64,000 nt of DNA from JADJLQ01 sp031417835. GTDB lineage: Bacteria; Bacteroidota; Bacteroidia; Chitinophagales; Saprospiraceae. Below, in pieces: positions 7,170 to 14,557 of the stretch. The stretch covers positions 1 to 64,000 of the forward strand of contig JANOWJ010000068.1 in NCBI GenBank assembly GCA_031417835.1. Direction: 5' to 3'. The position numbers were made by a program, and so were the translations under genes. The notes below the pieces were generated by a model, which did not search any database, was not told the DNA's origin, and was given only the letters and a program-made list of their open reading frames with translations. The stretch's first letter is position 1, and each line of letters opens with the position of its first letter.

Positions 7170-8423
7170 TTAATCATGTTTGGGTTTTGGTAAATCAAAA
7201 TATTCATTAATCGATCTGTCAAGTTCCTGGCTAACCAAGTTGAAATTTTCAGCATTAGATTTCAAATTAATGAACTTGGTAATAATCCTACTTCGCTTAT
7301 AAAGAATAAATGTGTTGTCAACAGTTTGATTAATAGCGTTTAAGTTAATTTCCGATTCGGTGTCAGAAAATGAAGGAACAAATGTTAATGCAACTTTTTC
7401 TAATTGTAATTTCTTGCCCATTTTCTCTAATTCAATTTCTCTTTTATTCTTGTTGTAGGCATATTCATTGCCATAAATAAAATACACTTTCAAATATTTC
7501 TCTCTTAGTTTACTTTCTTTTTCTAAAAATTGAAGCCATTGTTTTATTTCAATCCAGTTTGGATTATTGCCAACAAAATAAAGTATACCGTGATACCAAC
7601 CATATTTGCAAATAGGGCAAGTCTTAGTTCCCTTGTCAGGACCCCATGCATGGAACGGGATAAATGAAAAAACATCTTCACCGATATTTTTCCCTGAGTT
7701 TACTTCACCCCGTGTTTTGATCGGATAGTCAGGAATATTTAATCCCATTATTAGATTTCGTTCGCCAATTTGTAAATCTCCTTTTTGCACCATGCGTAAT
7801 ACTCCGCTTCCACAACGGTTTTCTAGTTTCATTCTTTTTTCAGATGTTAACATTTTGTCGTCATCAAAAACAAAGTCATCAATGTAATATTCTTTTATAT
7901 CATTGGGCTCTTTCACTGTTATATGAACATGAGCAGGTTCGTCATTTGTAGGATAAATCCCCGGCCTTACGGTATAGATATAATATTTACCTGATGTGTC
8001 TGTTTGTACCCAACCACGAATGTAGCCGTGTGTCTGCCCTAGTTCATTTGGAGGCATACTTCTTTTTTCTTTTGGTTTATGTACATATCGTCCTTCTGGG
8101 TTTGTATGATAATAGTATAAGAGAATATTGGGGGCGGGTGTTTTGCCATCACGTTGATATACTATTCCTGTCAATAACATATGCTGTCCTTCTAGTGTCC
8201 AACCCCGGCTGGTGTCCGTATTGGTTATATGCTTTGGAATTCCGTAATAAGTGAATTCACTATTTTCAAAAGCTCCTCCTACAGGTTGCGATTTGTCATC
8301 TAAATTGGATTGTTGCTTTTGGCCTATCTCTCTGGTCTGACCATTGCAGCCTGCAAGAGCGGTTAAAACAAGCAATAAAATGCCAAATTGTTTTAATTGT
8401 TTCATTATTGTGGTAGTGTTCAT
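7170..8423 (-). CDS. Lipoprotein fusing an intradiol-dioxygenase-like domain to a thioredoxin-like CPIC domain
   Basis: 417 residues. A signal peptide ends in a lipobox LAGC with Cys26, so the protein is probably anchored in a membrane. Residues about 75-215 match the intradiol ring-cleavage dioxygenase fold. The four iron(III) ligands expected from protocatechuate dioxygenase are visible: Tyr113 (GRYVHK), Tyr157 (PGIYP), His165 and His167 (PAHVHI). Residues about 250-410 carry C269-P-I-C272 (KTCPICKYGWYHGILYF), suggesting a thioredoxin-like fold, but the CxxC sits within FHAWGPDKGTKTCPIC and is not a textbook CGPC. Intradiol enzymes open catechol rings; secreted paralogues of unknown substrate are common. 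The fusion is unusual. An alternative start is Met7. Confidence 0.7.
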   Translation of the reverse strand: MNTTTIMKQLKQFGILLLVLTALAGCNGQTREIGQKQQSNLDDKSQPVGGAFENSEFTYYGIPKHITNTDTSRGWTLEGQHMLLTGIVYQRDGKTPAPNILLYYYHTNPEGRYVHKPKEKRSMPPNELGQTHGYIRGWVQTDTSGKYYIYTVRPGIYPTNDEPAHVHITVKEPNDIKEYYIDDFVFDDDKMLTSEKRMKLENRCGSGVLRMVQKGDLQIGERNLIMGLNIPDYPIKTRGEVNSGKNIGEDVFSFIPFHAWGPDKGTKTCPICKYGWYHGILYFVGNNPNWIEIKQWLQFLEKESKLREKYLKVYFIYGNEYAYNKNKREIELEKMGKKLQLEKVALTFVPSFSDTESEINLNAINQTVDNTFILYKRSRIITKFINLKSNAENFNLVSQELDRSINEYFDLPKPKHD

Positions 8424-8468
8424 GTTTCCAAAAACTGATTTGACCTGTTTATTTCCAACGACAAAGTT

Positions 8469-8508
8469 GAACGGTGTTCTATCGCCAAATGGCTGTACAT
8501 AACCGTTC
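8469..8508. repeat. Imperfect palindrome upstream of the dioxygenase-like gene
   Basis: GAACGGT (8469-8475) is inverted at 8502-8508 (ACCGTTC), with a smaller CCAaatGG palindrome in the centre. It lies 46 bp upstream of the start of the minus-strand lipoprotein gene, within its likely promoter region. It could be an operator or a remnant hairpin. Confidence 0.35.
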
Positions 8509-8619
8509 GATGTTTGGGATTGCGTTTATTTTTAGCACGATCGTTTTACCGTCTGAAAAACTAACATCAAGGGTTGATGAATTAGCTTTGGTTATCCTCT
8601 TCAGTATTGCCAAATGCAT
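8479..8619 (-). CDS. Possible 46-residue protein or remnant
   Basis: A minus-strand frame runs from ATG 8619 to TAG 8479. It starts MHLAILKRITKANSS and contains TLDVSFSDGKTIVLKI, which has the alternating hydrophobic pattern of a beta hairpin and recalls DUF2442-like proteins (V-x-F-x-D-G). The match is weak. The stop lies inside the palindrome at 8469-8508. It may be a truncated gene. Confidence 0.25.
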   Translation of the reverse strand: MHLAILKRITKANSSTLDVSFSDGKTIVLKINAIPNIERLCTAIWR

Positions 8620-8648
8620 TAATTTTAAACGCAGTGTTGATTCATAGC

Positions 8649-9131
8649 CTATTTTTTTAGTTTAGATTCATACATATTTATCCATTCTTTTACAGCCATT
8701 TTTTTCATTAATTCACCAATGAGTTTGTATGGAATATCATCCATTTTCTTAAAGCGGATACAACTTTTTCCCATGTCAAGTTTTTGCTTACTGTGCTTGG
8801 GATATTCGGTTATAAACCATTTCAACAATTTAGGGTCTAAATAAATACCCATGTGGTATAAATTAATAGAACCTTTTTGGGAAGCAATTCCGGCGAATGG
8901 AAGCGGCTCGATGGGTTTACAATGGTAGCCAGCAGGATAAAGTGTATGCGGAACAACATAACCCAATCCACCATAACTAATTGCGGCTTCAAAACCTTTG
9001 GGTAGGTTTTTTACAATTACATCATGTAACTTGTTAAAAGGTTCTGTTCTGTCTGGAGGAAGGTTGATCAGAATATCTTTCACTGTTTTTCCATTTGCTT
9101 TCATAGTAAATTGATTTTCATTAAAGTACAT
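8649..9131 (-). CDS. DUF1801 (YdhG-like) domain protein
   Basis: 160 residues. The order of motifs fits DUF1801: a helix (VKDILINLPPDRTEPFNKLHDVIVKN), EAAISYGGLGYVVP (53-66), FAGIASQKGSINLYHMG (79-95) and the C-terminal GKSCIRFKKMDDIPYKLIGELM. The fold resembles frataxin/YdhG proteins. Function is unknown, with roles suggested in iron or metal homeostasis. It is a single minus-strand gene; Met10 is an alternative start. Confidence 0.8.
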   Translation of the reverse strand: MYFNENQFTMKANGKTVKDILINLPPDRTEPFNKLHDVIVKNLPKGFEAAISYGGLGYVVPHTLYPAGYHCKPIEPLPFAGIASQKGSINLYHMGIYLDPKLLKWFITEYPKHSKQKLDMGKSCIRFKKMDDIPYKLIGELMKKMAVKEWINMYESKLKK

Positions 9132-9246
9132 TCGTTTTATGAGTCACAATCAGGGCTAACGAAAGTAATTGAAAATTTGTACTTCTAGCAATATTAGGGC
9201 TTAATTTTAGACGAAGGTTTTCAAATGCCCTGCCTTCGCGAGCTGT

Positions 9247-9273
9247 GACCGTTTTCAGCCATCGTTTTCGGTC
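9247..9273. repeat. Short palindrome GACCG-N17-CGGTC
   Basis: GACCG (9247-9251) and CGGTC (9269-9273) flank two direct copies of GTTTT. It lies downstream of the PhnB-like gene with no U-tract, so it is not a convincing terminator. Confidence 0.3.
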
Positions 9274-9335
9274 AATCCAAACACAAAAGTATTAGTGAGG
9301 GACAAAAACCGATCCTATGTATCAGATGTTTTTCA

Positions 9336-9779
9336 TCAGTTACTTTTAATGATAGTTTTTGAGGTATAGTCCACTATCCATTGAATACCATATTTGTCTG
9401 CAAGCATTCCAAAATATGCACCGAAAGGGCCGTCAGAGATTGGCATTTCAATTTTCCCCCCTGCTGCAAGTCCATTGAATAATTTGTCTGCTTCTTCACG
9501 AGCTTCAGCACTGATATGGATTGTATTTCGGTTATCGTTTTCCGTTACTTGGCCCATAATATCTAAAGTGTCACTAGCCATTAATAGGTTGTTTTTGCCG
9601 ATTGGCAATGAAATGTGCATAAGTCTATTTGCATCCTTTTCAGCTATTGGGTGTTCTGGACTTGAAAATTCTTTGTACCGTATAATTTTGGCGAACTCAC
9701 CGCCAAATACTGATTTGTAAAATGTAAATGCTTCTTCGGCATTTCCGTTAAAGTGAATGTAAGGATTGATATTTGCCAT
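9336..9779 (-). CDS. PhnB-like VOC-family protein
   Basis: 147 residues. INPYIHFNGNAEEAFTFYKSVFGG at the N-terminus, NLLMASDT in the middle and GPFGAYFGMLADKYGIQWIVDY at the C-terminus are the signature of the PhnB/3-demethylubiquinone-methyltransferase-like branch of the VOC superfamily. PhnB of E. coli lies in a phosphonate operon but its activity is undefined. Here it is the last gene of an arsR-SRPBCC-hypothetical-phnB run, a common Bacteroidota neighbourhood, 49 bp after the preceding gene. Confidence 0.85.
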   Translation of the reverse strand: MANINPYIHFNGNAEEAFTFYKSVFGGEFAKIIRYKEFSSPEHPIAEKDANRLMHISLPIGKNNLLMASDTLDIMGQVTENDNRNTIHISAEAREEADKLFNGLAAGGKIEMPISDGPFGAYFGMLADKYGIQWIVDYTSKTIIKSN

Positions 9780-9828
9780 AATTTATATTTTATTGAGTTG
9801 TTTATTTCCTTTATTTATTTAACTATTT

Positions 9829-10038
9829 TCATTCTAGTTCTACGCAGTTATAACTATGAATATTTAGTAAATCAATTATACTACGGGCGATATTTCCTTC
9901 CGTATCAATGTGTAAAATCTTATCAATGTCTTCCAGGTCAAAATTCCATTTTCCATTTCGAATGATTTTGTCAAAATATGGTTTGAGCTTCTGCACGTGC
10001 ATTTTAGTTTTGACAGATGTTTTGAAAACGAAAATCAT
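9829..10038 (-). CDS. Small conserved hypothetical protein in the arsR operon
   Basis: 69 residues without membrane segments or cysteine pairs. It begins MIFVFKTSVKTKMHVQKLKP and contains KWNFDLEDIDKILHID, a small alpha/beta pattern that resembles the heavy-metal-associated (ferredoxin-like) fold but lacks a CxxC. It overlaps the SRPBCC gene upstream by 4 bp (ATGA), indicating translational coupling. The function is unknown. Confidence 0.6.
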   Translation of the reverse strand: MIFVFKTSVKTKMHVQKLKPYFDKIIRNGKWNFDLEDIDKILHIDTEGNIARSIIDLLNIHSYNCVELE

Positions 10039-10553
10039 TTGTGTGATAGACTGGTCAATAATTTTTCCAGGTTATTCAAGGTCATTATAAATCCTTGTTG
10101 GAATCCTTCAAGTAACCTTTCCATGCGATCAAATGACTCATTGTAAATAACAATAGTCACTTTTGTAATACCCTGCCTGTGTGGCAGGCTGGCATTTTGT
10201 TCGCTGAAATTGTAATCCCATTGAGATCCAGGCAATTCAGGGTTTTCATCTTTGTCTGCAAAAGCATTCAACATTTTGAAATTTGTTTTTGGACTTATGG
10301 AGGTATACTCTTGAATTGACCACCGCTCTTGCCCGTCTGGGCTTACCATGGCATAAAATCTTTTTCCACCAACTACAAAATTCATATATTTTGTTTTCGA
10401 TATCCACGGTGCAGGTGCCATCCACTGGTCAAGAAATTCTTGTTTGGTAAAAGCATCCCATACAAGAGCAAGTTCAGCATCAAATTCTCTAGTAATACAT
10501 ACTGTTTTTGCTGTTTTGTCAACAGTAAAATCAAATGACAAATTATTTTTCAT
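10035..10553 (-). CDS. SRPBCC/AHSA1-domain protein
   Basis: 172 residues. 'TREFDAELALVWDAFTKQEFLDQWMAP' is the classical start of the activator-of-Hsp90 homology-1 (AHSA1) branch of START-like domains, followed by GGKRFYAMVSPDGQE and ending with a long helix (MERLLEGFQQGFIMTLNNLEKLL). These proteins bind hydrophobic ligands in a cavity; those beside arsR genes are of unknown ligand. It overlaps the arsR gene and the next gene by 4 bp each, so the three genes are coupled. Confidence 0.85.
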   Translation of the reverse strand: MKNNLSFDFTVDKTAKTVCITREFDAELALVWDAFTKQEFLDQWMAPAPWISKTKYMNFVVGGKRFYAMVSPDGQERWSIQEYTSISPKTNFKMLNAFADKDENPELPGSQWDYNFSEQNASLPHRQGITKVTIVIYNESFDRMERLLEGFQQGFIMTLNNLEKLLTSLSHK

Positions 10554-10870
10554 TTTCGATGTTTTTTAATGGTTGCTAGTACTTGGTCAAGTTGATTAAA
10601 TCGGGCTTGCCAAATTTTTCTGAACTGATTTAACCAGATATCAATTTCTTTCATTTTTTCAATTTCAAGTGAGTAATAGATTTCCCTGCCTAGTTGTTCT
10701 TGTTTCACCAGTTCGCATTCAGTAAGTATGCGCAGGTGTTTGGATATAGACTGCCGTGAGGTATTGAAGTTGTGAGCAATAGCGTTGGGTGTCATTGCCT
10801 TTAATGCAATTATGGTTAAAATTGCCCGCCTTGTCGGATCGGCTATTGCCTGAAAAATATCTCGTCTCAT
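10550..10870 (-). CDS. ArsR-family winged-helix repressor
   Basis: About 106 residues from the chosen start (MRRDIFQAIADPTRRAIL). The helix-turn-helix is TPNAIAHNFNTSRQSISKHLRILTECELV, followed by a wing (GREIYYSLE). No metal-binding CxC is present in the recognition helix, so it probably senses something other than arsenic or zinc. An ATG lies 51 bp upstream at 10921, but the promoter at 10907-10938 sits between, so the start at 10870 is preferred. It is the first gene of a coupled operon and probably represses it through the palindrome overlapping the promoter. Confidence 0.85.
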   Translation of the reverse strand: MRRDIFQAIADPTRRAILTIIALKAMTPNAIAHNFNTSRQSISKHLRILTECELVKQEQLGREIYYSLEIEKMKEIDIWLNQFRKIWQARFNQLDQVLATIKKHRK

Positions 10871-10902
10871 TTTGTTTAAATTTATACTTGTGCAGCTAAT
10901 CG

Positions 10903-10922
10903 GTTGCAAATATATGCGCAAC
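10903..10922. promoter_or_regulatory. Candidate ArsR operator
   Basis: GTTGC (10903-10907) and GCAAC (10918-10922) form a 20-bp palindrome with an AT-rich centre. It overlaps the -7 element of the arsR promoter, the right place for autorepression. ArsR-family operators are usually 12-20 bp AT-rich palindromes; binding is an inference. Confidence 0.45.
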
Positions 10923-10938
10923 TGATCGATTTCGCAAA
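10907..10938 (-). promoter_or_regulatory. Bacteroidota-type promoter of the arsR operon
   Basis: On the minus strand TTTG (10938-10935) is followed, after exactly 20 nt, by TATATTTG (10914-10907). This matches the Bacteroidota primary-sigma consensus TTTG ... TAnnTTTG. The predicted transcript starts near 10900, about 30 nt before the ATG at 10870. Confidence 0.65.
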
Positions 10939-11193
10939 TTATTTCTCAAAATTATTTTCTTACAAAGAGAAGTAGGGGTGAAATTTGCAGTCGTAGGTGG
11001 GAGCTATGGTGCCATTACACGGGCCTTACCTATAATGTTATGAACGACGCTAACGTGTGATCGATACAGGAAATGGACTTCTATTTGATAATTAGCACGT
11101 ACTATTTTTCTTCCAAACCCTTTAACGATGAAGCAATGGATCAAACAGGATACTATACCTTAAGATCATTATCATCACTTTATGACTAAGCCC
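10939..11193. other. Intergenic stretch between the arsR operon and the cupin gene
   Basis: No gene is supported. It includes a short TGAACGACGCTAACGTG segment and other sequence without clear open frames or a hairpin with a U-tract. Confidence 0.4.
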
Positions 11194-11637
11194 TCAATGA
11201 ATAGCTGGCGGGGCATCCTCAAATTTTTTGAACTTTCCAGTTAATTTGCCGATTACTAGAAGAATGGGAAAAACCAGTAGTTTAACGGGCTTCGGAATGA
11301 CTAGCATATCCATTTCTGATTTGTATTTTGTCAAAAGAAAAGCAGCATCAAATGGACTTGGTTTGTCGTCTTTTGATTCATTAGAAGATTGATAAATATG
11401 TCTGATAAAATACTCATAGTTGTTTGAAGGTTTTACATGTCCAGAATAGGTCATAGTCTGGTCCCCTTCATTCCAAAACTGGTGTGCTTCACCGGCTGCG
11501 AAAATATATTCCTGACCTTCAGTTAAAGAAAATTCTTTGGCCAGTGTTTTAATCCGCATTTTGCCTTTTAAAACTTTTACTTTCTCTTCTTGTTTGAAGT
11601 GAACATGCATAGGTGGTCCAATCCCTGGTTCTTCCAT
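11194..11637 (-). CDS. Cupin-domain protein, 5' end probably frameshifted
   Basis: From the internal ATG the frame gives 147 residues. The cupin motif 1 is PPMHVHFKQEEKVKVLKGKM (H11, H13, E17/E18), motif 2 is AGEAHQFWNEG (His52). A C-terminal hydrophobic stretch (VKLLVFPILLVIGKLTG) suggests membrane contact. The open frame continues upstream of 11637 for about 38 codons (including INKNGETLIITKTAAETGG) with no start codon. An ATG at 11735 (ATG AAC AAA GAA ATT TAA) is out of frame by one base, consistent with a single-base loss in an A-rich run. The real or ancestral gene probably started at 11735. Function unknown. Confidence 0.7.
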   Translation of the reverse strand: MEEPGIGPPMHVHFKQEEKVKVLKGKMRIKTLAKEFSLTEGQEYIFAAGEAHQFWNEGDQTMTYSGHVKPSNNYEYFIRHIYQSSNESKDDKPSPFDAAFLLTKYKSEMDMLVIPKPVKLLVFPILLVIGKLTGKFKKFEDAPPAIH

Positions 11638-11938
11638 ACCCTCAAATTCTGTTAACTGTCCACCTGTTTCTGCTGCGGTCTTGGTGATGATAAGTGTTTC
11701 ACCATTTTTATTGATTTTTAAATTTCTTTGTTCATGTTCTGATTGGAATTTTTAGAAAGAGAAGTTTGTATAAGCAAATTATTTTCAGTTGGTTATGTAT
11801 AGAACTGTCGCCTAAGCATTACACCGATCACAAATGCTTGGTGATAGATTCTCTTTTTCTGCATTCAAAAATAATAAATAAATTTTAAAAAGAGATTCAT
11901 TAAAATACCAATCCGGCCCGATGGAGCATGTGCTATTC

Positions 11939-12808
11939 TTAATCATTTGGCTCTATATGGATTAAAACGTGGCCCAACTGCGGTATTTCTTTTCGCAAGG
12001 TGTCTTTGAGAGTATGCGCGATATCGTGTCCTTGTTTTACAGTAATGGTTGAGTGAACAGTTGCGTGTAAATCAACATGATATTTCATTCCTGCTTTTCG
12101 GATAAAACATTTTTCAGTGGCCACTATGCCGTCAACTGTAAGTGATACTTTTCTAATGTCTGCTACAAGGTCGTCATATATGTGTTCGTCCATAATTTCG
12201 CTAAGGGCAGGTCTGAAAATTTTATAACTGTTATAAAGTATAAAACCTGATGCAAATAATGCAGCCCAGTCATCTGCTGACTCGTAGCCTTTACCAAAAT
12301 ATAGTGCAATTGAGATTCCAATAAATGCAGCAATAGAAGTAATGGCATCGCTTCTGTGATGCCAAGCATCCGCTTTTAAAGGTGAGCTATTGGTCTCCTT
12401 TGCCTTTTTCATTACCAATTGGAAAGAAATTTCTTTCCAAATAATTAAGGGCAAGAGCACCAATAGGGTCCAAAGCTTTGGCAAGTCGTGCGGTGTGCCA
12501 ATATTTTTTATGCTTTCATAAGCAATAATTGTCGCAGAAGTAATTAGAAACCCAACCACTAAAAAAGTAATTAAAGGCTCTGCTCGCCCATGACCATAAG
12601 GATGATTTTTATCGGCTGGTCGATTTGCATACTTCAGTCCAAACAAAACTAAAAACGATGAAAAAATGTCTGTTGTTGATTCAATAGCATCAGCAATAAG
12701 TGCATACGAATTGCCGAAAATACCCGCAAGCCCTTTTATTAAAGCCAAACTCGTATTTCCTGCGATACTAAAATAGGTTGTCCGTATTGCGGTTTGTTCG
12801 TTTGTCAT
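11939..12808 (-). CDS. Cation diffusion facilitator (CDF) metal transporter
   Basis: 289 residues with six predicted helices. Helix II contains NSYALIADAIESTTDIFSS (Asp40 and nearby Asp as metal ligands), followed by the family motif HPYGHGRAEPLIT (69-81); helix V contains DAWHHRSDAITS (His/Asp pair). The cytoplasmic C-terminal domain (about 205-289) has VDLHATVHSTITVKQGHDIAH. CDF proteins export zinc, cobalt, iron or manganese by proton antiport; the exact metal cannot be read. It overlaps the small gene upstream by 4 bp. Confidence 0.9.
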   Translation of the reverse strand: MTNEQTAIRTTYFSIAGNTSLALIKGLAGIFGNSYALIADAIESTTDIFSSFLVLFGLKYANRPADKNHPYGHGRAEPLITFLVVGFLITSATIIAYESIKNIGTPHDLPKLWTLLVLLPLIIWKEISFQLVMKKAKETNSSPLKADAWHHRSDAITSIAAFIGISIALYFGKGYESADDWAALFASGFILYNSYKIFRPALSEIMDEHIYDDLVADIRKVSLTVDGIVATEKCFIRKAGMKYHVDLHATVHSTITVKQGHDIAHTLKDTLRKEIPQLGHVLIHIEPND

Positions 12809-12912
12809 GGATGTCTATAAAGTGGCACTTTCATAGGAACGCCGGTAATTTGTTGTTGGCCTTCTTCATTTAGCTTCCAAAAATAAGGATTATCTGGGTA
12901 AGCAGATTTCAT
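12805..12912 (-). CDS. Small hypothetical protein coupled to the CDF transporter
   Basis: The short frame from ATG 12912 gives 35 residues (MKSAYPDNPYFWKLNEEGQQ...). The same frame is open up to an ATG at 13053 (82 residues), but the extra part contains a palindrome at 12999-13029 and has uneven composition, so the short form is preferred. Its stop overlaps the CDF start by 4 bp. No family is recognised. Confidence 0.4.
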   Translation of the reverse strand: MKSAYPDNPYFWKLNEEGQQQITGVPMKVPLYRHP

Positions 12913-12998
12913 TATAATTTCAACGTTTGTTTGCCAAAATGTAGTGCTAGCCCAAGTTATAAACTTTTGGATCTTATTTTTGCCTGCAAAGCATGGTT

Positions 12999-13029
12999 GG
13001 GCTTCCGAAGCATAGCTTCTCCGAAGCCC
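12999..13029. repeat. 31-bp hairpin-forming palindrome
   Basis: GGGCTTCCGAAGC and GCTTCTCCGAAGCCC form a long GC-rich inverted repeat with a tiny ATA loop. It resembles the intergenic REP-like hairpins of many genomes. It falls inside the longer reading of the small frame 12805-13053, which argues against that reading. No U-tract follows. Confidence 0.5.
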
Positions 13030-13232
13030 GTATATTAATGTTAATTGATCCACTCAAAGGGATTGCATCTTCGATTGCAGCACTTAACATCTAAGTTTTT
13101 TTCGGCTCCAGCACTATATAAGTGAATGAAGAATCTGTGTATTGGCAGACTCACATACCAGATAGAGGCTAAAACAATGTGGGCTGAACAGCCAAAGGCG
13201 AGAACTACTGCTAGGTTAGCTTGACCTGCTCT

Positions 13233-14102
13233 TCAAGCTCTCAAAAGCTTTTTATGGTCCGTTACAAATTGTTCAAACGTAATTGGTTGTCTGTTTATAA
13301 TTTTTGCTACCCAATCTGTTATTGTAGGTGCTGGTTGAAATCTTGGAAGATAGTGTAACATGATCATCACAAGAATAAGCATGGTCGGTATTTTATCCTT
13401 TCTTTTTGTCAAAAAGAAGCTAATAAGATTTGGGGATTTATATTGAATATCAGTTCCTAAAACATCATTTAAAATACCTGCCATTTCGGAAAATGTCAAC
13501 TTTTCTTGGCAAGTTAACTCATAGGATTTATTGATATGCTGTGATATTTTTGTTAGAATTACTGCTGCTACTAACCCAATGTCACGAACATCTATTAAGG
13601 TGAATTTTGCTTCACCGGCAGGCAAATAGATTTGTTGCTTACTCACTAGGTCGTTGTGCAGAGTAGTCGTAAAATTTTGCATAAAATAGGCTGGTCGTAG
13701 GAACGTGTAGGCAATTTTGCTTTCAACGATTAGTTTTTCAATTTTGTGGTGAGGAATTATTTTACTTTTCTCAACGCCCTGTACCGATAAGAATACGATA
13801 TGTTTAACACCATTTTCTTTACAAGTGTCAATAATGGGTTTAAAATATTTTCCTACTTCTGAAATTTGTGGTGGACGCAATAAAAAAACGATGTCGCAAC
13901 CCTCTACGGCGGTCTTGTATGTTGTAAAATCCGTAAAGTCAAATTGTGAAAATTTTACCTTATAATTAGCTAGTTTAATTGTGTCTGCGTTTGAGTATCT
14001 CACTCCAGCATAGATGTCAAGTTGATGGTCAATGTTTTGCAAGGATTTTATCACTTCTGTCCCTACATTTCCCGTCGCACCTGTAATTAAAACTTTTGTC
14101 AT
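13233..14102 (-). CDS. NmrA-like NAD(P)H-binding oxidoreductase/sensor
   Basis: 289 residues. The N-terminus VLITGATGNVGTEV (4-17) is a Rossmann motif TGxTGxxG; a second strand gives DIVFLLRPPQIS (70-81) and KHIVFLSVQGVEKS (100-113). The catalytic YxxxK of true short-chain dehydrogenases is absent; instead HHKIEKLIVESKIAYTFLRPAYFMQNF occurs, as in NmrA/QOR2-like atypical SDRs. They bind NAD(P) and may reduce quinones or sense redox state. Single minus-strand gene. Confidence 0.8.
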   Translation of the reverse strand: MTKVLITGATGNVGTEVIKSLQNIDHQLDIYAGVRYSNADTIKLANYKVKFSQFDFTDFTTYKTAVEGCDIVFLLRPPQISEVGKYFKPIIDTCKENGVKHIVFLSVQGVEKSKIIPHHKIEKLIVESKIAYTFLRPAYFMQNFTTTLHNDLVSKQQIYLPAGEAKFTLIDVRDIGLVAAVILTKISQHINKSYELTCQEKLTFSEMAGILNDVLGTDIQYKSPNLISFFLTKRKDKIPTMLILVMIMLHYLPRFQPAPTITDWVAKIINRQPITFEQFVTDHKKLLRA

Positions 14103-14143
14103 ACTATTTACTGGCTTTGATTATTCCGTAAAATTAATAATGA

Positions 14144-14323
14144 TTATTCATCATAAACGCACAAACCCTTGTTTCTGACCCTACTCAAAGATTTCCTATT
14201 TTATCTTTCAAAGTTGACCCCAATAAAGTTGACGGCAGCGATATGATTGATCTTTTAACTAAGACTTATGGGTACATGGTCACAGCGGATGGCAGCCGCA
14301 ATAAATATAAACTTTACAGTTAA
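14144..14323 (+). pseudogene. Coding-like frame without start, probable gene remnant
   Basis: A 59-codon plus-strand frame between two in-frame stops encodes QTLVSDPTQRFPILSF and then KVDPNKVDGSDMIDLLTKTY, ending KYKLYS. The composition looks protein-like and the residue pattern suggests a helix followed by a beta hairpin. There is no start codon. It is the only plus-strand coding-like segment in the first 24 kb. The family is not recognised. Confidence 0.25.
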
Positions 14324-14343
14324 ACATTAAAGAATTCAGATCA

Positions 14344-14411
14344 ATAATTTGGATTTCAGGCAACGTGGTGTGTCTTTGCGTTAACAGGACGAATGCGAAT
14401 ATCCAAATTAT
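14344..14411. repeat. 11-bp inverted repeat with 46-nt spacing
   Basis: ATAATTTGGAT (14344-14354) is perfectly inverted at 14401-14411. The spacer has no internal symmetry that I can see. It might be the end of a small mobile element or a remnant; no target duplication is evident. Confidence 0.35.
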
Positions 14412-14492
14412 CTATGAGACCAAAAAATCGAAATTTATTGGTATACGTATTTTCACCATGCTGTAACAGCATCTTATTTTTAAAGTACTCCC

Positions 14493-14522
14493 CCAATAAA
14501 AAAGGGGGCTACTCGCCCCCTT
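14493..14522 (-). terminator. Intrinsic terminator of the TonB receptor gene
   Basis: On the minus strand GGGGGC-GAGTA-GCCCCC is followed by TTTTTTATT. It lies 36 bp past the stop of the receptor gene. Confidence 0.8.
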
Positions 14523-14557
14523 CACACATTTAAGGATTTCGTCTAATACTAAAAGGA

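Larger units (their letters stand above)
14103..14557. other. Intergenic stretch with a gene remnant, an inverted repeat and a terminator
   Basis: It contains a plus-strand coding-like frame (14144-14323), an inverted repeat (14344-14411) and the terminator of the TonB receptor gene (14493-14522). No intact gene is supported. Confidence 0.5.

Noticed and set aside
12913..13053. N-terminal extension of the small gene next to the CDF transporter
   Set aside because: It contains the 31-bp palindrome and lacks conserved-looking composition.
2500..14100. A chromosomal integron cassette array, suggested by many small one-direction genes such as VOC, DUF1801, kinase-like and methyltransferase
   Set aside because: No GTTRRRY/RYYYAAC pair of core sites was found at the cassette boundaries, several genes overlap as operons, and no integrase is visible.
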